A DNA stretch of 64,000 bases from Phenylobacterium sp. (GTDB taxonomy: Bacteria; Pseudomonadota; Alphaproteobacteria; Caulobacterales; Caulobacteraceae): positions 469,382 to 533,381 of the forward strand of contig SSMU01000005.1 of the NCBI GenBank assembly GCA_004799545.1, in the 5' to 3' direction. The translations under genes were made by a program, and so were the position numbers. The notes under the pieces were generated by a model, which was not told the origin of the DNA, did no database searches, and saw only the letters and a program-made list of their open reading frames with translations. This document shows positions 17,142 through 25,455 of the stretch, piece by piece (the stretch's first letter is position 1; every line of letters begins with the position of its first letter).

Positions 17142-18065
17142 GTGAGCTCCTGGACCCCCCTCCCCGACGCCGCGCCCGCCAACTGGGTCGACCGCCGCGC
17201 GCCGGTCTGGGCCCGGCCCTGGCTGCGGCTCGGCCGGTTCGACCGGCCGACCGGCATCTGGCTCTTGATGCTGCCCGGCTGGCAGGGGATCGCCCTTGCC
17301 GCCGCCGAGGATGGCCAGCCGCCCAGCCTGCGGCTCCTGATCCTGTTCCTGATCGGCGCGGCGCTGATGCGCGCGGCCGGCTGCGCCTACAACGACATCG
17401 TCGACCGCGACGTCGACGCCAAGGTGGCCCGCACCGCCGACCGGCCGATCCCGTCGGGCCAGATCAGCGTGCGGCAGGCCTGGATGTTCGTCGCCGCCTG
17501 CTGCGCCGTCTCGCTCTTGATCCTGATCAGCCTGGGCGGCCTGGCCATCTGGCTGGGGGTCGCCTCCCTGGTGCTGGTCGCCGCCTATCCGTTCATGAAG
17601 CGGATCACCTGGTGGCCGCAGGCCTGGCTGGGGCTGACCTTCAACTGGGGCGCACTTCTGGGCTACGCCGCAGTGACCGGGACGATCGAGGCGCCGGCCA
17701 TCCTCCTCTACGTCGGCGGCATCTTCTGGACCCTCGGCTACGACACCATCTACGCCCTGCAGGACCTGGAGAACGACGCCCTGGCCGGGGTGAAGTCGTC
17801 GGCCCTCCGGCTGGGCGGGAACGTGCCGCGCGCGGTGCTGATCTTCTACGCGCTGGCCGTGCTGTTCGCCGTCCTGGCCGGGGTGCTGGGCGGGCTCGGC
17901 CTGCTGTTCGTGCCCCTGGCGGCGCTCTACGGCACCCACCTCTGGCGGCAGGCGACTCAGGTGAAGGTCGACCAGCCCGCCCTGGCCCTGGCGCTGTTCA
18001 GGCTCAACACCTGGGCCGGGGTGATCCTGTTCGCAGGCCTGGCGGTCGGCGCCGTGCGGCTCTGA
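17142..18065 (+). CDS. ubiA: 4-hydroxybenzoate polyprenyltransferase UbiA
   Basis: Membrane enzyme that prenylates 4-hydroxybenzoate in ubiquinone synthesis; 307 residues. The first Asp-rich motif is NDIVDRDVD (84-92) and the second is GYDTIYALQDLENDAL (about 204-219), with the membrane helices expected of UbiA. It begins with GTG; the nearby ATG at 17137 is in another frame. The decarboxylase of the next step, ubiD, is also in this window at 44.9-46.4 kb but not linked. Confidence 0.95.
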   Translation: MSSWTPLPDAAPANWVDRRAPVWARPWLRLGRFDRPTGIWLLMLPGWQGIALAAAEDGQPPSLRLLILFLIGAALMRAAGCAYNDIVDRDVDAKVARTADRPIPSGQISVRQAWMFVAACCAVSLLILISLGGLAIWLGVASLVLVAAYPFMKRITWWPQAWLGLTFNWGALLGYAAVTGTIEAPAILLYVGGIFWTLGYDTIYALQDLENDALAGVKSSALRLGGNVPRAVLIFYALAVLFAVLAGVLGGLGLLFVPLAALYGTHLWRQATQVKVDQPALALALFRLNTWAGVILFAGLAVGAVRL

Positions 18066-18121
18066 GCCGCTTCCCCACGGTCATTCTGTTTCCGCTGAGC
18101 TTTCGGCGGTAGACTAGGTTC

Positions 18122-19072
18122 ATGCCCGCCGCCGCCCGCGTCGATCCCAAGAGCTACTTCTCGCCGCAGGAGTGGGCGCCGCTCGCCCGTCGTTCGGCCT
18201 GGATCGGGCCGGCGCTGGTGGCGCACGGCTGGGCGGTGATCCTCGCGGCCGGCGCCATGGCGGTGGTCTGGCCGATCACCATCCCGCTGGCGATCGCGAT
18301 CATCGGCGCCCGGCAGCTGGGCCTGGCCATCCTGATGCACGACGCGGCGCACGGGGCGCTGCATCCCGACCTCAAGGTCAACGACTGGGTGGGCAACCAC
18401 CTGACCACCGGCGACCTGATGGCCTACCGGCCCTACCACCTGGGCCACCACAAGTACGCCCAGCAGGCGGAGGACCCCGACCTCGGCCTCTCCGCGCCCT
18501 TCCCGATCACCCGCACCTCGCTGCGCCGCAAGATCGCCCGCGATCTGACCGGGCGGACCTACTACAAGCTGAAGTGGTCAGGACTGGTGGCGCGTATCCG
18601 CGACCGCAAGCCGGGTGAGCCGCTGTGGCCGATCCTGAAAGACGCCGTGCTGCGCCGGAAACGGTTCTTCGCCGGCATGGTGGTGACCGTGGCGCTCACC
18701 GCGCCGTTCGGCCTCTGGTGGGTGTGGCCGGTGCTCTGGCTGGTTCCGCAGGCCACCTGGCTGCCGATGATCACCCGGCTGCGCAACATCGCCGAGCACG
18801 CCTGCGTGGGCAAGGACGAGCCGGACCCGCTGCGCCATGCGCGCTCGACCCACGCCAACCTGCTGGAGCGGGCGTTCCTGGCCCCCTACTGGGTCAACTA
18901 CCACTGCGAGCACCACATGTTCATGCATGTGCCCTGCTACCACCTGCCCCGCGCCCAGCGAATGCTGAAGGCCAAGGGCGTGTTCCCGCAGATGCTGAGC
19001 GCGCCGAGCTACCTCGAGGTGCTGCGGCTGGCCTCCTCGAAGCCGGAGCGGGTCGCCGCCGTCGCTGCCTAG
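18122..19072 (+). CDS. Membrane fatty acid desaturase
   Basis: Integral-membrane di-iron desaturase or hydroxylase, 316 residues. The three histidine boxes are HDAAH (73-77), HLGHH (106-110) and HCEHHMFMH (about 262-270), each flanked by hydrophobic segments. Family members introduce double bonds or hydroxyls into acyl chains or carotenoids. The substrate cannot be decided by eye, but the arrangement fits acyl-lipid desaturases. It follows ubiA after 56 nt and overlaps the convergent SDR stop by 4 nt. Confidence 0.88.
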   Translation: MPAAARVDPKSYFSPQEWAPLARRSAWIGPALVAHGWAVILAAGAMAVVWPITIPLAIAIIGARQLGLAILMHDAAHGALHPDLKVNDWVGNHLTTGDLMAYRPYHLGHHKYAQQAEDPDLGLSAPFPITRTSLRRKIARDLTGRTYYKLKWSGLVARIRDRKPGEPLWPILKDAVLRRKRFFAGMVVTVALTAPFGLWWVWPVLWLVPQATWLPMITRLRNIAEHACVGKDEPDPLRHARSTHANLLERAFLAPYWVNYHCEHHMFMHVPCYHLPRAQRMLKAKGVFPQMLSAPSYLEVLRLASSKPERVAAVAA

Positions 19073-20109
19073 ACCAGCCCCTGAGCGATCAGGCTGCGGG
19101 CGCAATCCAGCACCGTCTCCTCCGTCGACCGGGGCTTCCACGCCAGCTTGTCCTGCGCCTTGGCGGAGGAATGGTCGTGCTTGCGGCCGAGGCTGGGCGT
19201 CACCGAGCCGAGATCGCGGTCCACCAGCCCGATCAGGCGCACCACGAAATCCGGCACGTTGCGGGTCGGGATCTTCTTCGCCACCGAGGGCTCCAGCTTG
19301 GCGCGCAGCAACTCGGCGAGGTCGCGCATCCAGGCCCAGTGGCCGGCGGCGATGAACCGCTGGCCGGCCGCGGCGGGCACGGTCATCGCCCGGATGTGCA
19401 GGTCGGCCACGTCACGCACGTCGACGATGTTGAAGCCCAGGCGCGGCAAGCCCGGGATGCGGCCGGAGACCAGCCGCTCCACCACCTGGATGCTCTCCGA
19501 ATAGTCGCCGCCCAGCACCGGACCGATGACCAGGGCCGGATTGACCACCGCGAGCGTGGTCTTGCCGCCCTCCGCCGCGATCAGCTCCCAGGCCGCACGC
19601 TCCGCCAGGGTCTTGGACTGGGCGTAGGCCGAGACGCCGCGCTGGTTGGGGTCGGTCCAGGTGGTCTCGTCGCAGGTCCAGTCGCCGGCGTGGTCGCTCA
19701 GGCTGGTGGCCGCCACCGAGGAGGTCATCACCACCCGCTTGGCGCCCGCCTTGATCGCCGCCCGGATCGCCCGCTTGGCGCCTTCGCGGGCCGGGGTGAT
19801 CAGCTCGTTGGGGTCTTTCGGCTCGGCGACGCCCAGCGGCGAGGCCACGTGCAGGACGTAGTCGCAACCCTCGGCGGCCGCGTCCCATCCGGCGTCGTCC
19901 ATCAGGTCGGCAGCGTGGAAGGAAAGCCGGTTGCCCGGGTCCGCCGCCTTGACGATGCGGGCCCGCGCCTCGGCCTCACGGGCCAGGTTGCGGATCGTGG
20001 TCCGCACCACATAGCCCTGCTGCAGCAGGCCGATCACGCACCAGCTGCCGATGTAGCCGGACCCGCCGGTCACCAGCACCACGCCCTTGCCGTCCATCGC
20101 GCCACCCAT
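19069..20109 (-). CDS. NAD(P)-dependent extended SDR, dihydroflavonol-reductase-like
   Basis: An oxidoreductase of 346 residues in the extended SDR/epimerase family. The nucleotide-binding motif TGGSGYIGSW is near residue 15, and the catalytic YAQSK and upstream SSVAAT lie where expected. The N-terminal features (RTTIRNLAREAEA, LHVASPLG) are those of the dihydroflavonol-4-reductase/cinnamoyl-CoA-reductase-like branch. Physiological substrate is unknown. The ATG at 20097 is an alternative start four codons downstream. It is divergent from the methyltransferase gene. Confidence 0.85.
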   Translation of the reverse strand: MGGAMDGKGVVLVTGGSGYIGSWCVIGLLQQGYVVRTTIRNLAREAEARARIVKAADPGNRLSFHAADLMDDAGWDAAAEGCDYVLHVASPLGVAEPKDPNELITPAREGAKRAIRAAIKAGAKRVVMTSSVAATSLSDHAGDWTCDETTWTDPNQRGVSAYAQSKTLAERAAWELIAAEGGKTTLAVVNPALVIGPVLGGDYSESIQVVERLVSGRIPGLPRLGFNIVDVRDVADLHIRAMTVPAAAGQRFIAAGHWAWMRDLAELLRAKLEPSVAKKIPTRNVPDFVVRLIGLVDRDLGSVTPSLGRKHDHSSAKAQDKLAWKPRSTEETVLDCARSLIAQGLV

Positions 20110-20163
20110 ATGTTTACACTGCTAAGATAGACATTTCCGCGGCCAGGGATAGAGACCCTGTCC

Positions 20164-20847
20164 ATGATCGTTCCGACGGCGGAGGCTCGCCGCGCCTTCA
20201 TCCTGGCCAACACCGCCCTGGAGTCGCCGCCGCACACGCCGGAACTGCGGCTGCATCTGGCCACCGAGGTCACCCCGATCTGGAAACTGACCGAGGAGGC
20301 GCTGGCCGGGATCGGCCTGCCGCCGCCGTTCTGGGCTTTCGCTTGGGCGGGCGGCCAGGCCCTGGCGCGCTACGTGCTGGACCATCCGAAGATCGTCGCC
20401 GGCAAGGCGGTGGTCGACTTCGCGGCCGGCTCGGGGATTGTCGGCATAGCGGCGGCCAAGGCCGGCGCGGCGCGGGTGCTGGCGGCCGACATCGATCCGT
20501 TCTGCGGGGCGGCGGTGGCGCTCAACGCGGCGGCCAACGGGGTCATCCTTGAGTTCACCGACACCGACCTGCTGGACGCCCCGGCGCCCGCCTGGGGCGA
20601 GGTCATCCTGGCCGGCGACATCTGCTACGAGAAGCCGCTCGCCGAACGCGTGATGGCGTGGCTGGCGCAGGCCGCGGCGCGGGGCGCCCGGGTGCTGATC
20701 GGCGATCCCGGCCGCAGCTATTTCCCGCGCTCGGGCCTCACCAAGCTCGCCGAATACCAGGTGGTGACCACCCGCGAGCTGGAGGACTTCGCGGTCAAGA
20801 AGACCGCGGTCTGGGCGCTTGCCGACGAACGTAGGGACGCTGACTAG
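20164..20847 (+). CDS. Class I methyltransferase, ETF-beta lysine methyltransferase-like
   Basis: A 227-aa SAM-dependent methyltransferase. Motif I is VVDFAAGSGIVGIAAAKAGA, followed by LAADIDPF, and the post-II motif ILAGDICYEKPLAERV replaces the usual DPPY. Overall layout (FWAFAWAGGQALARYVLDHP at the start) resembles METTL20-type enzymes, which methylate lysines of electron transfer flavoprotein beta and have bacterial homologues. This subfamily call is by memory of the motif. A generic protein lysine methyltransferase is the alternative. Confidence 0.75.
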   Translation: MIVPTAEARRAFILANTALESPPHTPELRLHLATEVTPIWKLTEEALAGIGLPPPFWAFAWAGGQALARYVLDHPKIVAGKAVVDFAAGSGIVGIAAAKAGAARVLAADIDPFCGAAVALNAAANGVILEFTDTDLLDAPAPAWGEVILAGDICYEKPLAERVMAWLAQAAARGARVLIGDPGRSYFPRSGLTKLAEYQVVTTRELEDFAVKKTAVWALADERRDAD

Positions 20848-21842
20848 AGCGGCGGCCCGGCGCTCAGCTTGCGGTCCAGCACCACCTTGCCGCTCCGCCA
20901 GACCTTGACCTCGCCGCCATAGGCGCCGTGCGGCCAGCCGCCTGGGGGCCGCGCATGGGCGAGGGAGGCGTCGGACTGGTCGCGGTTGTGCGCCAGGGGC
21001 GGCAGGCGTCCGTGGGCCAGCACCGCGCCGCCCGGCCCGGTCAGGTCGATCTCGATCTCGTCGCCGGCCACTAGGCCGATCACCCGCGTGTAGCCGACCA
21101 TCAGCGGCGCGGAGGCCGAGAACGGCGGCAGGTTCCCCTGCTCGATCTCCGGCGTGCCGGCCCGCTCCGAGGTGATCCCGGCCACCAGGACGTCGCCCTC
21201 CTTGTAGGTCAGCTGGCGGAGCGCCTGCGGCGTCCACAGGGGATTGCTGGCCGCGCAGGTCGGGTTGGGGCCGGGCTCTGGCGCGAACGGATCGACGAAG
21301 GTGTTCCCGTGCTGCAGCGACATATGCAGGTGGGGAAACTCGGTGCCGCCGGTCATCCCCACCTGGGCGATCGGCTGGCCGGCCGCCACCACGTCGCCGG
21401 CCTTGACCTTCAGCGTGCCGCGCTCGAGGTGGCAGTAGTCGGTGATCCAGTGGTCGCCGTGGTCGATGGCCACGCGGTTGCCGCATTGGCTGGCGGTCGG
21501 CAGCGGCGCGCCCGGCACATTGTCGGCCACCCCGTCCCGCACGGCGAGCACCCGCCCGGGCGCAGCGGCCAGCACATCCACCCCGCGGCGCATGGCGGCC
21601 ATGTCCAAGAGGCGGATGTCGATGGCGTTGTGCGCCGGCTCGCTGCGGTGGCCGCAGTGGTAGTCCAGCATGCCGTGCGCCGGATCGCGGTCGAAGTAGT
21701 GCTGGATCTCGCAGGTCTTGCCGATCACGCAGGCCATGGGGAAGCCCAGCTTCGGCGCGGTGGGCGACGACTGGGCGAACGCCACCGAGGCGAAGGCGGC
21801 GGCGGTGACAAGCGCGAGGCGGCTGAAGCTGGGGCGTGGCAT
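20844..21842 (-). CDS. Secreted M23-family (LytM-like) metallopeptidase
   Basis: A periplasmic peptidase of about 332 residues. The N-terminal hydrophobic stretch (LALVTAAAFASVAFAQ) is a signal peptide if translation starts at the ATG at 21842; a frame 23 codons longer exists but adds an Arg-rich extension. Zinc ligands of the M23 fold are seen as HNAIDIR (first His and Asp) and HLHMS (HxH). The domain has additional Cys residues (CVIGKTCEIQHYFD, SQCGNR), suggesting disulfides. M23 enzymes cut peptidoglycan cross-bridges. A 4-nt overlap of stops with the methyltransferase is convergent. Confidence 0.85.
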   Translation of the reverse strand: MPRPSFSRLALVTAAAFASVAFAQSSPTAPKLGFPMACVIGKTCEIQHYFDRDPAHGMLDYHCGHRSEPAHNAIDIRLLDMAAMRRGVDVLAAAPGRVLAVRDGVADNVPGAPLPTASQCGNRVAIDHGDHWITDYCHLERGTLKVKAGDVVAAGQPIAQVGMTGGTEFPHLHMSLQHGNTFVDPFAPEPGPNPTCAASNPLWTPQALRQLTYKEGDVLVAGITSERAGTPEIEQGNLPPFSASAPLMVGYTRVIGLVAGDEIEIDLTGPGGAVLAHGRLPPLAHNRDQSDASLAHARPPGGWPHGAYGGEVKVWRSGKVVLDRKLSAGPPL

Positions 21843-21962
21843 GCCGCACGCTACGCCGGGCTTTCCGGCCATTCTATGGCCGCGGCGCGGGCGGGCGCGC
21901 CGCATTGCCAACGCCGACGACGGCGCGTATCAGCCCGCGCAACCCGGCTGGAGGCTTGAGCC

Positions 21963-22580
21963 ATGTTGGCGCTCGACCGCCAGTTCCTGTTCGTGCACGT
22001 GCCCAAGACCGGCGGCAATTCCGTGCAGAACATCCTGAGGGCCTATTCCGAGGACGAGATCGTCTGCCTGGAGCCCTACCAGGACGGCGTCGAGCGCTTC
22101 GAGCTGCGCAACCCGACCTATGAGCTCTCCAAGCATAGTCCTTTAAGCGACTACAAGACGCAGCTGCCGCCGAAGGTCTACGCGGGCCTGTTCAAGTTCT
22201 GCTGTGTGCGCAACCCGTGGGAGCGGGCGGTCTCGTTCTATTTCTCGCCGCATCGGCAGGTCACCGGCTTTTCCCGCGAGGCTTTCGCCGCCTGCCTGCC
22301 GACCGCGCCGGCCATGGCGCACTATCTTCGGGAGGAGCCAGACCAGCCGATCTCTGGCATACTTGCCAACTTCGACTATGTGATGCGCTACGAGTCGCTA
22401 CAGCAGGACTTTGACGCGGTCTGCGACAGGCTGCAGATTCCACGCCAGACCCTGCCCCGCCGCAATCAGTCGGCCCGAGGAGCCGTTCAGGACTACTATG
22501 ATGACGAAACGGTGGACTTGGTTCGGCGGCTCTTCGCAGAGGACATCGAGCTCTTTGGCTATGAGGTCCCCTGGGCCTGA
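21963..22580 (+). CDS. Sulfotransferase family protein
   Basis: A 205-aa PAPS-dependent sulfotransferase. The 5'-phosphosulfate-binding loop is PKTGGNS (14-20), and the 3'-phosphate-binding element is CCVRNPWERAVSFY near residue 80. The compact size and motif match the Sulfotransfer_2 group acting on carbohydrates. It is the first gene of the surface-sugar cassette and overlaps the radical SAM gene by about 20 nt, so a sulfated polysaccharide or lipid is the likely product. Confidence 0.83.
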   Translation: MLALDRQFLFVHVPKTGGNSVQNILRAYSEDEIVCLEPYQDGVERFELRNPTYELSKHSPLSDYKTQLPPKVYAGLFKFCCVRNPWERAVSFYFSPHRQVTGFSREAFAACLPTAPAMAHYLREEPDQPISGILANFDYVMRYESLQQDFDAVCDRLQIPRQTLPRRNQSARGAVQDYYDDETVDLVRRLFAEDIELFGYEVPWA

Positions 22581-23583
22581 GACTGCGCTCGCCGAGGCTG
22601 AGCCGCAGGTCACGCCTGAGGCGGCCCCGGCCCGCGGCCTGACCAACATCCGGTTTTTCACCGACTACCCGGTCTGCAACTACAAGTGCCCCTACTGCGT
22701 GGCCGGCCATGCGCCGCCCGAGGGACGCGGTCCCAGCCCCTGGGACGAGGACCGCTATCTGGCGATCATCGACAACCTTTGCCGGCTCGATTTCCCGATC
22801 AACATCCGGATCGGGGTCGGCGGCGAGTTCTTCATTTCCAAGACGCTGGTGGAGGGCGCGCGGCGCCTGGCGCAGGCCGACCACGTCCAGTCGATCAACC
22901 TGATCACCAACCTCAGCTTCCACCCCAAGCAGTACGCCCGGATCCTGCACGGCATCCCGAAGGAGAAGGTGGCGCTGGTGGCCAGCTACCATCCCACCGA
23001 GATCAAGAACGAGGACGCCTGGATCGCCGCGGCCCAGGAGCTCAGCACCTACTACGACCTGACCACCATGAGCGTGGCCTATCCGCCGTCGCTCAGGAAC
23101 CTGCCGGAGGTGAAGCGCAAGTTCGCCGCCGCCGGCGTCGACCACTTCATCCAGCCGTTCATCGGCGAGTTCGAAGGCAAGATGTACCCGCAGGCCTATG
23201 ACGCCGAGGAGCGGGCGATCCTGCGCGAGGTGATGTATTCGCGGCACGACCACGAGTTCCTGCTGAACCTCAAGAAGCCCGGCCTGTGCAACGCCGGGTT
23301 CAAATTCCTGTTCGTGGACCCGGTCGGGAAGGTCACCCAGTGCGGCGGCTTCCAGGAGGGCCAGCAGCTGGGCGACCTGGCGGTCTCGCCGGAGCTCGCT
23401 TTCTTCGACGGCCCGCGACCCTGCCCAGCCATGGTCTGCCAGTGCGACACCGAGAACATCAACACGGTGGCCTTCGAGACCCACTACAAGTACCTGGACA
23501 AGAACCAGCACCGCTTCGCCTACCGCTTCGCCGAAGAGGCCAAGCAGCATCCCTGGATGAGCGAGTGGGAAGTCCCGTACTAG
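22561..23583 (+). CDS. Radical SAM protein with C-terminal cysteine cluster
   Basis: A 340-aa radical SAM enzyme. The [4Fe-4S] cluster motif CxxxCxxC is C39-C43-C46 (VCNYKCPYCVAGH). The C-terminal part holds additional Cys (LCNAGFKFLFVDPVG, TQCGGF, CPAMVCQCD), like a SPASM or twitch region binding an extra cluster. I start at the ATG at 22561, which overlaps the sulfotransferase by 20 nt; longer in-frame starts lie far inside that gene. Reaction unknown. Position suggests modification of a sugar or of the glycan carrier. Confidence 0.8.
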   Translation: MRSPGPETALAEAEPQVTPEAAPARGLTNIRFFTDYPVCNYKCPYCVAGHAPPEGRGPSPWDEDRYLAIIDNLCRLDFPINIRIGVGGEFFISKTLVEGARRLAQADHVQSINLITNLSFHPKQYARILHGIPKEKVALVASYHPTEIKNEDAWIAAAQELSTYYDLTTMSVAYPPSLRNLPEVKRKFAAAGVDHFIQPFIGEFEGKMYPQAYDAEERAILREVMYSRHDHEFLLNLKKPGLCNAGFKFLFVDPVGKVTQCGGFQEGQQLGDLAVSPELAFFDGPRPCPAMVCQCDTENINTVAFETHYKYLDKNQHRFAYRFAEEAKQHPWMSEWEVPY

Positions 23584-23641
23584 GCGCTCGGGACGGCGGC
23601 CTCAGGGATCGGAACGGCGACCGGGACAGGAAGACCCAAGC

Positions 23642-24409
23642 ATGAAGACAGTCATCCTGGCTGGCGGGCTCGGCACGCGGATCTCCGAGGAGAGCCACCT
23701 CAAGCCGAAGACGATGATCGAGATCGGCGGCCGGCCGATGCTCTGGCACATCATGAAGCTCTATTCGAGCTACGGCTTCGACGATTTCATCATCTGCCTT
23801 GGCTACAAGGGCTATGTGATCAAGGAGTATTTCGCCAACTACGTGCTGCACAACGCCGACCTGACCATCGACATGGCCAAGGGCACGGTGGAGCACCACG
23901 CGACCAACCACGAACCCTGGCGGGTCACCCTGGTGGACACCGGCGAGACCACCATGACCGGCGGGCGGCTGAAGCGCGTGGCGCGTTACCTGGAGCCGGG
24001 CGAGCCCTTCTTCCTGACCTACAGCGACGGGGTCGCCGACCTCGACCTGCGGGCGCTCGCCGACTTCCACAAGCAGCACGGCAGGACCGCGACGGTGACC
24101 GCGGTGACCCCGCCCGGGCGGTTCGGCGCGCTGGAGATCGCCGACGGCCAGGTGCGCCGCTTCGTCGAGAAGCCGGCCGGCGACCAGGGCCTGATCAACG
24201 GCGGGTTCTTCGTGCTCCAGCCGGAGGTGATCGACCGCATCGCCGGCGACGAGACGATCTGGGAGCAGGAGCCGCTGACCGGCCTGGCCCGCGACGGCCA
24301 GCTGATGGCCTATCCGCACGAGGGCTTCTGGGCCCCCATGGACACCCTGCGCGAGAAGAACGTGCTCGAGGCCCTGTGGGCCTCCGGCGAGGCGCCGTGG
24401 CGGCGGTAG
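23642..24409 (+). CDS. rfbF: Glucose-1-phosphate cytidylyltransferase
   Basis: Makes CDP-glucose from CTP and glucose-1-phosphate, the entry step for CDP-linked deoxy sugars. The 255-aa protein starts with the nucleotidyltransferase motif ILAGGLGTRISEESHLKPK and has the typical RfbF segments MLWHIMKLYSSYGF and GFWAPMDTLREKN. It is full length. The downstream rfbG starts 13 nt before its stop, showing tight coupling. Confidence 0.95.
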   Translation: MKTVILAGGLGTRISEESHLKPKTMIEIGGRPMLWHIMKLYSSYGFDDFIICLGYKGYVIKEYFANYVLHNADLTIDMAKGTVEHHATNHEPWRVTLVDTGETTMTGGRLKRVARYLEPGEPFFLTYSDGVADLDLRALADFHKQHGRTATVTAVTPPGRFGALEIADGQVRRFVEKPAGDQGLINGGFFVLQPEVIDRIAGDETIWEQEPLTGLARDGQLMAYPHEGFWAPMDTLREKNVLEALWASGEAPWRR

Positions 24410-25455
24410 ATCCCGCCTTCTGGCGCGGCAAGCGGGTCCTGCTGACCGGCCACACGGGCTTCAAGGGCTCCTGGGCCGCCATCTGGCTGGCCCACATGGG
24501 CGCCGAGGTGACCGGCCTGGCGCAGACGCCCGACCAGACGCCCAGCCTGTTCGAGCTCGCCCGCGTCGGCGACCTGGTCGAGAGCCGCATCCTCGACATG
24601 CGCGATCCGGGGGCGGTGGAGCGCGCGCTTTCGGGGCGGACCTTCGACCTCGCGCTGCACATGGCCGCCCAGGCCATCGTGCGGGCGGCGATCGAATATC
24701 CGGTCGGCGCCTTCGCCACCAACGTCATGGGCACGGTCCACCTGCTGCAGGCCCTGCGCGAGCAGCCGGCGCTCAAGGCCGCGCTCGTGATCACCTCAGA
24801 CAAGGTCTACGCCAACGCCGAGACCGGCCGCGCCTTCGCCGAGGGCGACGCCCTGGGCGGCAAGGACCCCTATTCGGCGTCCAAGGCGGCCTGCGAGATC
24901 GTCACCCAGAGCTATGCGCGCAGCTACTTCGAGCCGCGCGTACCGGTCGCCACCGCGCGCGGCGGCAATGTGATCGGCGGCGGCGACTTCTCCCGCGACC
25001 GCATCGTGGCCGACATCGTGCGCGCGGCGCGCGCCGGCGAGGCCGTGGTGCTGCGCCATCCGGAGGCGACGCGGCCCTGGCAGCACGTGCTGGACTGCGT
25101 GGCCGGCTACCTCACCTACTTGCAGGCGCTGGCGACCGAGCCCGAGACGCCGCGGGCGCTCAACTTCGGCCCCCGCCCCGGCGGCCCGCAGGTCACCGTT
25201 GGCGAGCTGGCGAGCCTGGGCGTCGAGGCGCTGGGCGGCCAGCCTTGGCGCCACGAGCCCGATCCGACCTCGCTGGAGGCCAGGTCGCTGGCCATCGACG
25301 CCGGCCTCGCCAGGCGCGCCATCGGCTTCGAAAGCCGCCTGGACGCCCCGGCCGCCGTGGCCCTGACCATGGATTGGTACCGCCGCCAGGCCGCCGGCGA
25401 GGACGCGCATCGCTTGTGCCGGACCCAGATCGAGGGCTACGAAGCCGGCCGATGA
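24397..25455 (+). CDS. rfbG: CDP-glucose 4,6-dehydratase
   Basis: Converts CDP-glucose to CDP-4-keto-6-deoxyglucose. The 352-aa extended SDR has TGHTGFKGSW for NAD binding, the catalytic YSASK, and RGGNVIGGGDFS, all characteristic of RfbG. The start is GTG at 24397, inside the rfbF end; the frame extends 7 codons upstream but with no better start. Its stop overlaps the methyltransferase start (ATGA). No RfbH dehydrase gene for 3,6-dideoxy sugars follows. Confidence 0.94.
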   Translation: MAAVDPAFWRGKRVLLTGHTGFKGSWAAIWLAHMGAEVTGLAQTPDQTPSLFELARVGDLVESRILDMRDPGAVERALSGRTFDLALHMAAQAIVRAAIEYPVGAFATNVMGTVHLLQALREQPALKAALVITSDKVYANAETGRAFAEGDALGGKDPYSASKAACEIVTQSYARSYFEPRVPVATARGGNVIGGGDFSRDRIVADIVRAARAGEAVVLRHPEATRPWQHVLDCVAGYLTYLQALATEPETPRALNFGPRPGGPQVTVGELASLGVEALGGQPWRHEPDPTSLEARSLAIDAGLARRAIGFESRLDAPAAVALTMDWYRRQAAGEDAHRLCRTQIEGYEAGR

